A stretch of DNA of 64,000 nt, taken from Desmodesmus armatus. Taxonomy: Eukaryota; Chlorophyta; Chlorophyceae; Sphaeropleales; Scenedesmaceae. The notes under the pieces were generated by a model. The model searched no databases. It saw only the letters and a list, made by a program, of their open reading frames with translations, and was not told the DNA's origin. This document shows positions 1 through 11,000 of the stretch, one piece after another (the stretch's first letter is position 1; each line of letters opens with the position of its first letter). A program made the translations under genes and the position numbers. The stretch spans positions 1 to 64,000 of the forward strand of contig VIIQ02000207.1 of the NCBI GenBank assembly GCA_007449985.2, given 5' to 3'.

Positions 1-201
1 AAACCCTAAACCCTAAACCCTAAACCCTAAACCCTAAACCCTAAACCCTAAACCTAAACCCTAAAACCTAAACCCTAAAACCTAAACCCTAAACCTAAAA
101 CCTAAACCCTAAAACTAAACCTTAACCTAAACCCTAAACCCTAAACCTAAACCCTAAACCCTAAACCCTAAACCCTAAACCCTAAAACTTAACCCTAAAC
201 C

Positions 202-235
<34 letters not shown>

Positions 236-236
236 G
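1..236. repeat. Chromosome-end telomere array, CCCTAAA type
   Basis: The window opens with about 230 bases of CCCTAAA units, the C-rich strand of a TTTAGGG telomere reading 5' to 3', which places the chromosome end at base 1. The first 50 bases are perfect seven-mers. Further in, units vary: CCTAAA, CCCTAAAA and AACCTTAACC appear at about 50-190, and six-base CCCTAA units dominate 205-236. Inward decay of this kind is usual where telomerase-made repeats pass into old subtelomeric copies. TTTAGGG is the ancestral plant and green-algal telomere; chlorophycean algae are known to vary it. Confidence 0.97.
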
Positions 237-1030
237 ACACGTCGTTCCATTGTGGTTGCTCTGTCCATGCAGGGTTTAGGGCATCCAAGGTAGACGTCGG
301 GGACAGCAGTGGACGGCCAGAGTCTAGCAGGTGCGCAGGAATGGGCCAGAGACAGCTGTTGCAGGCACTGCACACAGCCCTGCAGCGCTGTGCCGCACTC
401 CCACTGGCAGCAGCAGCAGCAGCAGCATTGGCTGGCACAGTTGGCATGAGTCCTGTTCGCATGCAGCTGCTGCTGCCAGGCGTGCTGTATCAGAAACCAT
501 GGGGAATACTGGTGTGAGGGTGTAATGCTCAGCAGAGTACAGCTTGACTCTCCAGCATGCAGTCCAGGAGGCAGCAGGGGCGGGGGGGGGGGGTGACGCC
601 CACCAAGGTCACAAAGGTGCGCGTGCAGCAGCAGCGCACGCGCTGAGCATGACCCCACCAACATAACATTACCTGTTGTTGCTGTGTGCAGATCTACACC
701 ACATGGCAGTACCCTGTGAGCAGCGCTGGAGCTACAGCACAGCCAATAGGGTGAGCAACCTGGGTGGTGTGCGGGGGGGGGGTGTACGGGGGCGCTGAGT
801 GTCGGCCACAGCTCTGATCCGGACATGTCAGGGGTCCTGGAGCAACAGAAAGTTATGAGGAATGCAGCTGAGAGGGTTGCATGCTCAGCAGTGTTAGTAG
901 TTTGTTAGAGTGCAGCAAAGGTGCCCTGCATGACATCCTGTGCTGCGTACGGCCGCTCTGCAGGTGCTGGCAGTGTGGCTCGCCAAGTGGGAGTGATGCT
1001 GCTCCTGCTGCCGCTTCAGCACTGGCAGGT
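237..1030. other. Subtelomeric spacer without a recognisable gene
   Basis: Mixed-complexity DNA with CAG/CTG runs (for example 408-425) and G-runs near 580 and 772. Open frames on both strands are short, cysteine- or alanine-rich and show no domain or splice pattern I recognise. I see no gene here. Confidence 0.5.
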
Positions 1031-1047
1031 GGGTTTAGGGTTTAGGG
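1031..1047. repeat. Interstitial telomere-like repeat, inverted
   Basis: Two and a half TTTAGGG units stand about 800 bases inside the terminal array and in the opposite orientation to it. The match is 17 bases, so chance is not excluded, but inverted telomeric tracts are a known trace of end healing or subtelomeric rearrangement. Confidence 0.55.
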
Positions 1048-4000
1048 ACCGGTCCTGCCTTGCCCTGGCGGGCTCTCTCAGTGTGAACAACACTCAAGTG
1101 TATGAAGTAGTTGCGCAGATTGCTGATTTTAGCATGAGGCACACCAACACAGCAACCATTCTGCTCTCAAGCACGCCCAAGCACCAGGATGTGCACAGCA
1201 TAGAGCAAATATGAAGGCCTTGCAGCTGTGTCGACTGTGTCAACTGTAGTGCAAGCCCTTGGAGACTTGTGAGTGCAAGGAGAGGGTTGGGTACACTTTC
1301 AGCAAGCAAGCTTACAAACACATGCAAGTTGGCTCATGCACATCTTGCTCAAAAGCCGCCCCACAGATGATGGCACAAGCAGCTGATACTTTGCAAAGCA
1401 CCGCTGACGACAACATGCTCAGAGTAAGCTTCCAAGGGTTAGTTTTCAGCAATGGAAAGGTGTGACCCTTAGGGCTGCCTTCCACAAGCCGCTGTTGCAT
1501 TGCAATGGCCAGGCGGCCCAAGTTCAAGTTCAAGTTGGCAAGCGATAGTATGTTGGGGGTTCACCAAAAGCCTGAGGACGCGGGGGGGGGGGGGGGGGGG
1601 GTGTTGCCAACGAATTGAAAAGATGTATTCCTCCCCCCATTTCCGTTTGAGGCTCTTTGGCCTAGACACCGTTCACCCTGGGGCAAGTTTCAGGCTCGTT
1701 AAGGCACAGCTGTCCCCCAAGCCGACAAGCCGCTGAATGCCTACCCCACATTTTCCCGTTTGAGGCTGTCCTCCATTCCTAGAGGGTTCAGGCCTGGCAA
1801 CACCCCCCCCCCCCCCCCCCCCCGGGGGTCTTGGTTTCAGGAGGGCCCCAGGCCTAGGCTGCTGAGTGGCAGCGGACTAGACAAGCTAGGATGGGACAAA
1901 AGGGTTAGGTTCAGCCCATGCTTAGCCGTGTTGCCAGCAGCTGGCAAATCCCACCGTCGGGAACCGCTATGGAAGCTGTCACTTGTACAGTAGTGAACAT
2001 TACATGAGAACCTCAGCTGTCACCCCAGCTTTTGAAAATGCCATGCAGTAAGCCAGACATATCATCGCTTTGACTGCACTTGTCGATTGCTAGGAAATCT
2101 ATCGTATGACAGAAGCGTTGTCGCTCGATATGGACGTACAGAGCAGCAGCATGTGTAGTCTCAGCTGATCTGGACAGCAAGGTAAGCAATGGTGCAGCCA
2201 GTTTCACCCAACAGCACGTTCTACGTACTGCGAATTGATCTTTTCAATGTATCAGTGGCATCCGTCGTCAATGGGGCGCTCAATGACGTGAGTCAGAGAC
2301 AACCAACTTCCTTTCAGTTGATTATTGGCTAGCTCAGGGACGCTGCAACACATGAGGAACCACTCAAGAGAAGGTGATTATAAAGTGAAACGCATTGGCA
2401 TGCATGGCAGGCATCACTGCTTTCTAGACAGAAGCATATGCAAGCAGCAGCAAATGGTGGTGCACTGTTGGCACTGTTGGCACTGTTGACACAACACATT
2501 GACCTGTGCTGGACATCCCAAACATCACGTGGCACGTCTGTTTGCCTTCTGTGCAGGAGCCATCAGCACCTGCTGCACTTGTTGATGGGCTGAACTGCCA
2601 GCAGGGGCGGGTGAACCCAGGGCAGACACTCAGCCAGAGACAGGGCTTCCATGGCCAGCAGGACAGCAGCAAGGGTTCATGACTACCTAGGCAGCATGTC
2701 CTGCGCGTGAGCAAGACAGTGGCTGTACTTACTGGCTGCAAGGGCAACCAACTCCAAAGATGCTGCGCAACTCCAAAGATGTTGCGCGCGCGCAGTTGAA
2801 CAGATGCTATCTGCATTCTATATGTAGGTGTGCAGCTGATGTGCCCGTTGTTGGCTGGTTTGAATGCAGGCGGCCTCAAGTGTCCAGGCAGCAAGCAGTG
2901 TGTGAGCGTACTGAGCACTTCTGATTCCACTCAGCACTTTGACTACTCAACAGGCATGATCGATTCAATTGCTGATGTGCCACAGTGCTTCCTTGTTGTC
3001 AGGTGACACCATGTGCCAGTATGTCTGCCGCGGCATTGCTACATCATGCGTTGGGTCATGCACTGCTACGCACCGCGGGCACCAGCAAACAAGACGCTAG
3101 GTGTGCTATCCCGTCAAGGGACGTCAAGGCTTGGTTGACTGCTGACCCCTTCCAGTTTGTGGTTTTGCCCGCGTTGCAGTTCCAGCAGTGCGCGTGCGCA
3201 ACAAGCTGTGGCTCAACGTTTTCAAGAAACTGAGGCGGACTAACGAGGCTCAGCAAAGGACCAGTCCATTGCTGCAGCTGCTGGACCTGCAGGTGGGGCA
3301 TGCGCATCAGCAGCAAGCCTTTCTCAACGTGAGAAGGCGCAGCCTGCTCCCGGGATTGTCGTCTACAGACATAAGTAGGAATGCAACGTGGTGTAGTTTG
3401 CCCTTGTACACCTTACCTGCTCATGAGCGTTGCATACCAAACAGTCACAAACACTCGTGCAGGGTGCAGCACGGCATGTTTCATCATGACATGACCTCTG
3501 GGTGTTGCCAGGCTTGGCCACATAGTACATGAATGTGATCTGTCACATGTCAAAGCTCTGTGCTTGTTGCTGCTCAACTGCAGGATTGGAGCTGAGACTC
3601 ATCATCATTCCTGAGGAGTGCAGGAGCCTGAAGCACCCTGGCCGTGAGCGTGCAGTGTTCACGCATTGCTCGACAGATGCTGGATGTGGTGGCACTGGAT
3701 AGTGTTGTAGGGAGAACGAGGGCGACTGTGTTGCTGCCCCATCTCCGCTAGTGTCGACCATCAGCTGTGACGTGTGCAGCATCATGTTGGTGGGGTTTTC
3801 TACTGGCAGTCACGAGGTTTTTGTCAGGATGGGACTTTGGTGTGTCTATGCCTGGGTGGGCGAGCCTCTCCATCTTGGTTTCAACTTCCTTGGAAAATTT
3901 AGCTTGGCTGTTATGCAGGGCATGTTTTGTCAGCAGCAGGGTGTGCATCCTCTCTAGACTTGCTTGGACCTGAGGCCTGTGTGCCGCTGTCCTGGCCTGA

Positions 4001-4100
4001 GCATGTTGCTGTGAAAAGTGAGTAACATGGATGTCGTTGCGCATGCATTCACCTGGACAGGCACTAACAACGATAAACATTGACATAGTAGCCTAATTTT
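1048..4100. other. Gene-poor subtelomeric region with long homopolymers
   Basis: No gene is supportable. The region holds a G-run of 20 (1582-1601) and a C-run of 21 (1803-1823) about 200 bases apart, which could pair with each other. A short duplicated phrase around 'cccgtttgaggct' occurs at about 1640 and 1755. Open frames are short and compositionally biased. Confidence 0.5.
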
Positions 4101-4121
4101 CTCGCAACAGTGGGCGCTGTG

Positions 4122-4260
4122 CAGTCGGCTTTGGCAAGTCGCGACTGTTGCAGTCGACTGGCGACAGTCGCGACTGTGGACAGCTGACTGTTACAGCCCC
4201 GGTTAAGCCATGTACTGTGATAGCCACGACTGTAAAAAAGGCCTTAGTCGGCTGTCACAG
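4122..4260. repeat. Cluster of short palindromes built on GTCGCGAC
   Basis: Three perfect palindromes lie within 40 bases: AGTCGCGACT at 4137-4146, CAGTCGACTG at 4151-4160 and CAGTCGCGACTG at 4165-4176. Degenerate relatives (CAGTCGG, GACTGTGG, TAGTCGG) continue to about 4260. There is no open frame across it. The spacing suggests a small amplified motif rather than one binding site. Confidence 0.55.
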
Positions 4261-4549
4261 TCTCGTACATATTTCCGATGGTATATGGGCACATGGCTAT
4301 AACATACGTGAGCAGAGCTTGTGCATGAGCCTTGACTCAGTGTTGACCACCTCAGGATGACGTGGCAACTAGCCAAGCAAAGGTGTGGTATGTTTGAGAG
4401 GATAATATAAGCATAGCAACAAAGGTGGTGGTTTGAGGCCGAGCAATGTAGTGCGTTAAGTGGACGCCTACAGCGAGTTGTGTTCATGTCTGTGACTGGC
4501 ACCAATGGGAATTTGCCATGCAGGGTTGAAATTGTTTTTTAGGGGGGGA

Positions 4550-5577
4550 GGTTGTTACAAGTGGATACTTTCACCGCTGAGCGGTACTCTCCACACGGGA
4601 TGAACTGGAAAGACACACAAGTAAGAAGAACCTGCAGCAAGACCGGCAAACAAGACCAGCTCCCCAAAAAAAGTTCTCAACACAGGCAAAAGTCTACACA
4701 TCAAGCCAATCATTTGTTGTGCTAGCACGCAGAGCAAGACCCACAACACAGCTACTGCGAGTGCTCCTGCTGCCAATGCTGCCAAGGTGTCAGAGTGCCG
4801 TGCCCCGAGTCTGAGCAACTGCGTAGATAAGGGTGAGCTTGTCGCATGGTGCAAGCAGGCTGGGTGGGGCATAACAGCCACTTAGCCGTCTGGTTGCTGA
4901 ATAGGGCGCACCCAAAACATGTTGCCCTTGCCCTTACCCAGCAGTCCATAGCTGCAATGCAATGGGCCATCTGAGTTTGGTGGGTGGTGCTGAACACAAG
5001 CTGCATGCACCGCTGCACTGAGTCCCCACCACCATAGGCAAGTACTGAAGCATACTTGTCCCTGATATGATCATATGCGGGGCACTCTAAGACAAAATGC
5101 AGCAAGTCCTCTGGCCTATCCCCCCACACCTGGCTACAAGTGTGTCATGCCACTCAGCACGCAACCCCCTACCAGAGAAGAGTGTGCAGGTTCGCCCATG
5201 GTGTTGTCCCCCACCATGCAGGCGTCCACTCAACTGGTGTCCGCCAAGCCGATACCGTCCCGAATACCGCAAGATCCCCCTAGGCAAGCATAGCTAATGG
5301 AAGCTCGGGGCATTGTCCCTCCCATGTACTACATTGGCCTCAAGGGCATGCACGCATGCGGCATGCGTCGTAAGATGGGTGCTGACTGACACACCTGCCC
5401 GAGGGTCAGCGCTAGCAAGAACGACAGCCTGCCAGTGGGCCGCCTGGTGTCGCAAGGCAGCCTGCATCCCAGTCCGTCCCAATGTCGCCATTCCATAACA
5501 ACGGCTCTCGGAGTTTGAGTCCAGTGCCAACAGCGTTTGCAGTTGGTATCCATGAGGACATTGGACGAAGCAATCAA
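4550..5577 (-). mobile_element. Decayed LINE-type retrotransposon, 3' end
   Basis: On the minus strand the reading at about 5129-4890 has the C-terminal signature of non-LTR retrotransposon reverse transcriptases: a stretch ending HFVLECPAYDHIRDKY, the zinc-knuckle-like region (zf-RVT) that follows the RT and precedes the 3' UTR. More fragments of the same coding region appear upstream (5577-5290) in other frames with stops, so the copy is dead and 5'-truncated. Its 3' end at 4554-4607 is a 54-base block that recurs identically, inverted, at 16825-16878. That block includes ACCGC-TCA-GCGGT, a small hairpin such as many LINE 3' tails carry for RT recognition. I cannot assign the clade from this remnant. 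Confidence 0.7.
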
Positions 5578-8062
5578 GTTAGGTTGCGGGCTTAAAAGGC
5601 TGTAGCATCGGAGCGGACTCTACTGCCTCAGGGTGGGGGAAGGGGGTGCAATGAGTGTGTGAGGGTAGCAAAGGGGGGGAGGGAGCAGCAGTTGAGCTGA
5701 ATGTCAGCATGCATCCTCCAATCACACCAACAATTGAGGGGTTACGGCTTCAGCATTTGAAGTACATTCAGAAGCTGGACTTTTGCAAGCTAAGTCATGC
5801 TAATGTGTGCGCACTGTGCAGGTCTCTTGAGCAACAATGGCCTTTGATGCGATAGTACAGTGTTGACGGCGGTGTGTGTGTGCGGTACAAGCAACCGCTC
5901 TTAGGGGGGGGGGGCTATGTTGGTTAGAATCATGCACGTTAGGCACATGTGCTATGTAAGCCCGCCGTCAGCGCGGGCTTTTGCGGTTTGAGACGAGACC
6001 AGATGTCACATCACTTCAGTGACCGCCCTTAGCTCAGCATCACACACACATGCAACGCAGTCGTACGTATCAGAGACATGGCAAGGTAATTTTCCATATC
6101 CCACGGGTCACACATATGCACAATGGCACAGCAGGGCAGAAAGCACATTGGTAGTGTCAAGCTGCGGTCTTGCCGAGACTTCCTGCGGTAGCAGCAACTG
6201 CGTGTGGTTGATGTGAGTTGATTGCTGCACATGTATTGCTACCTGCGTGAGGGGCCAATGCGCACCACTAGGCCCCTCCGCTGCCATGCAGCAGCAGTGG
6301 CAGCGGCAGGGCTGCTGTTTCAGGACTACAAGTTACTGATGGGCTACCATGGACAACGTTGCACATTTGTTGGCACCATGTGGCATGCTGCATGCAAGAG
6401 ATGTTGTACAACTGAACTAGCACATGTGCTAGTTGACCTGGACATGTTTCAGCATGCGCTCTACAGTGCGACGACAAGAAATTCCTTGTGTCAAGGTGGT
6501 TCCTTTGTGTCAAGGCTCCAGTGTGAGTTTAATACGAAAATGTCCCTGTCAAACGGCACAACGCTCCGTCCAATTTTCTGAATTTGCCATAGAGCCTGCT
6601 GGTCACCTTGTGTTGGTAACTGCAAGGAGGCCTTTGCAAGCAAACCTGGTTGGTGGGTTCAGAGACAAGTAGGATTCTGAGGTAGAACCGTACATGTGTC
6701 ACAGAGCAACAAGTTGCACTCATAATGCATAAAAGTGCCACAATGTCAGGCTGATCAAGCACGTACTCCACCTGCCCCGTTCGCAGACAACACCCACCAC
6801 ATATATGTATGCATGTCTGGCTGAGCTTGGCATGGATGTAAGCCATGCACACTTGTCAGCCGTTGAGCCTTGGTATGCTGCTGCTCCATACGTGCCATGT
6901 TTGTGATACAGTGAGCAGACATAAACACGATGCAGCTTGCTCCGGGGTACACGCTACCCAACATGTCACCATGTCTCAGCGACAGACAGCGGGCGAGATA
7001 CACACACAAAAGGTGTCTGAACGAGCAGTTCTGCAAGACGAACTGCTACACATCCACACACCCACATACTCGGTGTGCACCTCTGGTGGTTGGATCGTTC
7101 AAGCATGCACACCCTTTGCGGCCTGAAGGCAGATCAGCCAAAAGCAGGCAGAAGCACATCCATTGCCCAAGAAACCAAACGAAGGAATGAACAAGTGCAC
7201 CAAACGCACTACGACACGGCCAAGGGCACCGCTTGAGTGTCGCCCATCACCAGCAAGGGCTGTGTGAAACGCCGCATGCTGTTGCAGAAATGACTCATTG
7301 TTTTCGGCACGGTGCCAAAGAGTGACAGTGACTGCAGTGAACTGCAGCGAAGATGTACGCACAAGGTGTGCACCTAGACTGGAATGCCCAGCCTGAAGAT
7401 GCTGTCCGGAGAAGTAGTCCCTCGCTGACCGCTTGTACTGTACAGTACAATGAAGGGGCTGCCAAGCCACCAGGCAAGACCATATCCCGGTCCCACTGCA
7501 TGTCACCAAACCGGCCAGCAATGGAAGCAAGAGAATTGTGGGATGCATGCAAAATTAACCCACCAGCAGGTCACACAATGCGTTGTTCACCCAGCCCTGA
7601 CGGCTGGCTTGGAAGCATCCGTAAGCACACTGAAAGGACGGCCCTCAGATGTCACCAGCGATCACCACTCTTGACACATCAACACTCGCGCGCAAAACAG
7701 AAAGGTGCAATCATGCAACCACACAACGGCACACGTCACTGCCAGTGGCGTTGTCCGGTCCCTGATAGTATGCTGCTGCGTGGTGCTGTGGCACTCAACC
7801 GGTCAACAGACCGTGTGTTGGCACTAGGCCAGCCACTGACACTTTGAAAGAACACACCACCTGTCTGCCACCTGGTGCAGGCCTGGCTGATGGTACACAC
7901 AAGAGATACAAGAGCGTCTGGCTGACAGCCCGGATGCGGCACCCCCCCCCCCCCCCCACCCCTCATTCAAAACAAAGTCACCCCACCCTACCCTCAGTTG
8001 CCAGCTGGGTCCTGCTGCTGAGCAGGGGACAGCCAAAATCACCCAGGTGCTGCAGTACTGCT
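5578..8062. other. Intergenic, no supportable gene
   Basis: Only short open frames without motifs. One GC-rich hairpin followed by four T stands at 5956-5979 (AGCCCGC arm, GCGGGCT arm); in a nuclear genome this is probably incidental. Candidate 3' untranslated sequence of the minus-strand gene ending at 8063 must lie at the right edge of this interval, but I see no clear TGTAA polyadenylation signal. Confidence 0.45.
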
Positions 8063-11000
8063 TCACCACAGCAATGCCAGAGCTTTCTTCGCTTTGTTGT
8101 GGGCCTCAATGATCACTTTGTGGGCGTCTGACCCTCTGATCAGCACTGCCCGTATTGCGCGGCAGTACAGCAATGCCTCCGCTGATCCTGTACCCATCTG
8201 CAGCTCCTCGACTGCCTCCTCAATCTGCTTGTGCGCCACCCGCACCTCCTGAGTGTACATCTTGCGTGCCCAGACAGCAGAGGACGGAGTATAGCCACCT
8301 GCAAACCAGACAGACAGGCATGCACTACATGTTGGGGTCGCCACCTGAGCTGCAGGAAAAGGGGGGTGGGATGCAGGAGTACCAGGCACGACAATCACCA
8401 CCTGCATACCAGAGAGACAAGCATGCACTACCTAGTCCAGAGACGCAGGAGACCTGGTCCAGAAACGCAGAAGAGCGCTGACATGGTGGGCGGGCTGGTG
8501 CATACAGGCTCTGAACTGGTCTGCGGACACTGCACGGGAACAAGATCCACCCACCAAAGTCCCTGAGCAACCCAGCATGTGAGCGCCTGACAGCGACAGA
8601 AGTACCACATTCAGCAATCCTAAGTGACTCGCCTCCCACCCCATATTGACAGAGGTGCCACAACAGAGCAGCGCGGCAGTGGCACCAGCCGGACCGCCTG
8701 ACCCAAGCGCCGCCGCCACAAGGATATGTGTGACTCATGATCCCATGTGGCCACGCACACCCATCTGCTGCAACAACTAGCTATACATCAACTACATCAA
8801 TTCACCTGTCCCGGGAAGGCCATCTGCCTACACCAAAGTACACATACGGTTGCAACAGCAAAACATACATGCACTCACTGCCGAACCATCACATGATTAT
8901 GGCAGTTCAACTTCCAAGATCCCCTGCCGCTATCCAAGAGCAACACAAGACCCTCCTCAGGCAACATGCCCTGCACCTGTCCGGCTACACATGCTAGCAG
9001 CGCACCGCCCGGCCCCCTCCTTCATTCACCCAACGACACTGTCTCACTGACTGACTGACTGATGCTCCCTACCAACACCCGACTACAGACCCCTTCACAT
9101 GTCACATGGGATACGGTATCCCCGCCCCTACCTATGATGATGGTCTGGGGCTGTCCTGCCAGCGGTGGCGCCTCGCCCGCAGCTGCTGCCGCTTCCGCAT
9201 CCGCTCGAACCTTCTCTGCTTCGGCTGCCGCCGCCTTCTGTTGCATGTCCAGCACCAGCTGCTTGGCCACCTGCAGCTGCAGCTCCAGAGCCTGCTCATG
9301 CTCCTGCTGCAGAACAGCCCTGCATGAAAGCAGCAGTAGGGCAGAGGCCATGACGCTTCAGTGTAAATCAAGGCCTGAGGGCTGTGCAGCAAACTGAACA
9401 TGACCTGCAGCAGCGCGTCTCCAGTGCCTCCCCTGCTTCTGCTTTATAGCAGCCCTGCAGAAAAGCAGATATGGATGTAGAGAATCATGTTGCTTGAGCA
9501 CCAACCACAGGGCGCCCAAGGCACTCAGGCACGCAGCGCTGATCCATCCAGGAGGAGCGCCCAGTGCCTGGGTACACGACATGATTGGCGTATGGCTGAG
9601 TCGCGCGATTTGCTGATGCTGATGCATCAGGTGCGGTCAGACCTCCCTGTCTTCTGTGTGAGTGGGGGTGGGGGGCGCGCACGATGCAGTATGTTTCACG
9701 TCATTATGCCTGGTGAGAGACTCGCAACCTGCAGCTTAGAACGCAGATGAACTGCCCTCCCAGCCACCCACCCCTCCAACCCTCCAACCCCCCAACCCCC
9801 ACCCCAGCCCAACTCACTCGATCCCTGGTGGTTCTAATCGCTGTGCAGCATGAAACCACTCAAGGTCGATCTAACAGCCCCTGCACCCAGTCCACATGCA
9901 CACTGGCCCACATGCACCCAACTCGCACAGCACAGCACTCACCCTGCACCACCCGTCAGCAGGCCCAACTGGGGCTTGGCCTGAAGTGCCCTCTGACGGT
10001 CTGCCAGGTAACTCTCAAACCCTGGTGGTACATCATCCAAGTCACCGATTGCTGCCGCCTTCCCAAACCCAGGTGGTACATCATCCCAGTCATTGACTGC
10101 TGCCCCCTTCCCCGGCCCTCAACAGCTGGAGCATCCCCCCAGCCATCGACAGCTGCCACAGGCTGCACCTGGCCGACTGGGAACCCCTGCTGCTCCCACC
10201 CTAGAGCCTTCTGCTTCTGCTGCTGCTGCTGCTGGTTGCTGCTGCCCTGCTGCTTGAGCTGCCGCTGAGTCTGCTGCAGTGCTGCCAGGGACAGGCTGTT
10301 GCGTGCAGGGTTGGGCAGGGTGGTGTACTGCAGCACTGCCATGCGCACAATGCCAGGGCCATCCAGTGGGTCCAGCCCTGTGATGGGCCAAGCCTTTTCA
10401 GACTCGACCAGGTGGGCCACCTTGGCCTCCATCTGGGCCCTGATGGCAGACACAGCAGCAACGGCAGCAGCAGGAGCTGCATGCCCTGCCTTGATGAGAG
10501 CGGCGTAGGTGGACCGCAGCAGGACCAGGCAACCCCCACCCCCTGCCAGCGCCAGCAGCTGGCTCACAACCGCCTGCACAGCCTGGGCCAGGGTAGCTGT
10601 CACCTGTGCCTGCTGCCTGGCCCAGACTGCAGCCTCGTCTGCTGCTGCCACGTGCCTCCACAGCTGGGCAGCAACATCGGGCTGGCTGCCGCCCTGCTGA
10701 TACTGCTGCGCCAGGGTGCGCACCTTGCTGGCATGCTGCTCGGCCGCTGTCGCTGCTGCGCTGGCGCCGTCTGCCAGTGTTGTTGCCTCTGTCCTATGCT
10801 GCTGGAGCTTGGGCCCTGCTGCTGCCGCTGCTTGCTCTACTGCATCAGCCAAACCGTTGGACCTGCTGTGTGCTGCCTGGCAGACTGCATCCATGGCCAT
10901 GTCAGCACGCACCACAAGGTCTGCTGCCCAGCTGGTGAACTGCAGAGCCTCCTTGCCTGAGCCCTGCGCAGCCTGCACATAGCCTGCTGCCACTGTTACT

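Noticed and set aside
5956..5979. Bacterial-type intrinsic terminator (GC hairpin plus TTTT)
   Set aside because: The window is eukaryotic nuclear DNA with no neighbouring prokaryotic gene; a 7-bp hairpin is expected by chance.
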